Below, piece by piece: positions 4,823 through 5,203 of a stretch of DNA of 5,203 nucleotides. The stretch's first letter is position 1. Every line of letters starts with the position of its first letter. The DNA is from CAYJAQ01 sp964368275. Its GTDB lineage: Bacteria > Bacillota_I > Bacilli_A > ML615J-28 > CAG-313. The DNA is taken from positions 1 through 5,203 of the forward strand of contig CAYJAQ010000073.1 of the NCBI GenBank assembly GCA_964368275.1. The letters run 5' to 3'. The translations under genes and the position numbers were made by a program. Below the pieces are notes generated by a model. That model was given only the letters and a program-made list of their open reading frames with translations, ran no database searches and was not told where the DNA came from.

Positions 4823-5203
4823 TTATCCTATATTATGTAGTTTTTGAATTTCTACTAAGTTGTCATGGGTAAGATAACCATTATCAAATGCTTCTTGTAA
4901 TGTTATATACCAACCAGCATAGTATAAATATATTCGATTAGTATCTTGGTATTTAAACTCAACACCATCTATTACTTCAGTCACATCTTGAAGATCATAA
5001 GTGGTGTCAGAGCATTCAGCCATAATTACAAAATTTTGATTATTTGTTGTTCCACCAAAACTACCATAGTATTTTTTTATGCTACCCGAAAACTTAGTTC
5101 CTGCTTCATAAAAATGAGCAAGATCAGCAAATTCTTTAATAAATCTTTTCATCATATTAACTTGTTGTTCTTTAATTATTAAACTTTCATCAATGTAATT
5201 ATC
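4823..5203 (-). CDS. C-terminal part of an unrecognised protein (5' end beyond the right edge)
   Basis: The frame stays open from the stop at 4823 to the last base, giving 126 residues starting DNYIDESLII. The first in-frame ATG (5155) has no Shine-Dalgarno: the preceding bases are AACAACAAGTTAAT. The residues upstream of it continue in the same helical, charged style. I therefore read this as the C-terminal part of a longer gene, not a 110-residue protein. Positions 35-97 look beta-rich (NFVIMAECSD, GVEFKYQ, NRIYLYYAGW). The end, ITLQEAFDNGYLTHDNLVEIQ (100-120), resembles a short C-terminal helix pair seen in many Firmicutes proteins of the form 'EAyenGllTkedL..I..yhN'; this comparison is from memory. 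There is no membrane segment or catalytic motif. Function is unknown. A terminator follows at 4776-4797. Confidence 0.75.
   Translation of the reverse strand, partial: DNYIDESLIIKEQQVNMMKRFIKEFADLAHFYEAGTKFSGSIKKYYGSFGGTTNNQNFVIMAECSDTTYDLQDVTEVIDGVEFKYQDTNRIYLYYAGWYITLQEAFDNGYLTHDNLVEIQKLHNIG

Noticed and set aside
4946..5182. 78-residue plus-strand open frame
   Set aside because: It is antisense to the right-edge gene, has no Shine-Dalgarno, and has low-complexity Phe/Ile/Ser/His composition typical of a shadow frame.
1..5203. Mobile element, CRISPR array or defence cassette
   Set aside because: There is no transposase, integrase, evenly spaced repeat or terminal inverted repeat. Gene order around nifS-thiI-SASP looks like conserved chromosome.

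Overview
The window is AT-rich DNA from a spore-forming member of the Firmicutes. It has strong Shine-Dalgarno sites (GAGG, GGAGG, AGGAGGT), near-consensus vegetative promoters, and a small acid-soluble spore protein (SASP) gene. Trp codons examined are TGG and all visible stops are TAA or TAG, so nothing suggests recoding of TGA. The very low GC and gene style suggest an AT-rich Bacilli branch, such as the Turicibacter, Haloplasma or Erysipelotrichales neighbourhood. That placement is inferred, not shown.

Layout, left to right. Positions 1-4 hold only the start codon of a minus-strand gene that leaves the window, with its SD and an extended -10 promoter. Positions 5-475 are non-coding: that promoter, an 18-bp perfect palindrome, and two tandem hairpins that end SASP transcription. 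A minus-strand cluster follows in the transcription order nifS-type cysteine desulfurase (1979-3109), thiI (757-1968), SASP (476-679). From memory, this matches the nifZ-thiI-sspA order of Bacillus subtilis. NifS should strip sulfur from cysteine as a persulfide and pass it to ThiI, which makes 4-thiouridine in tRNA. The SASP is unrelated in function and probably has, at least partly, its own forespore promoter.

Upstream and divergent lies an 84-residue TSCPD-domain protein (3213-3467), rich in cysteine. The two divergent promoters appear to share one palindromic -35 hexamer (TTGCAA, 3167-3172), with 17-bp spacers on both sides. The TSCPD gene converges on a lipoprotein gene of unknown function (3506-4681, minus) across a bidirectional terminator. 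The lipoprotein gene has its own extended -10 promoter. Upstream of it is a terminator for a final minus-strand gene (4823 to the right edge), whose 5' end lies outside the window.

Most of the window is conserved housekeeping and sporulation content. I found no mobile element, CRISPR array, tRNA, rRNA or recognisable riboswitch. The most interesting parts are the shared -35 divergent promoter, which links an uncharacterised cysteine-rich protein to a sulfur-transfer pair, and the two unrecognised proteins at the right.
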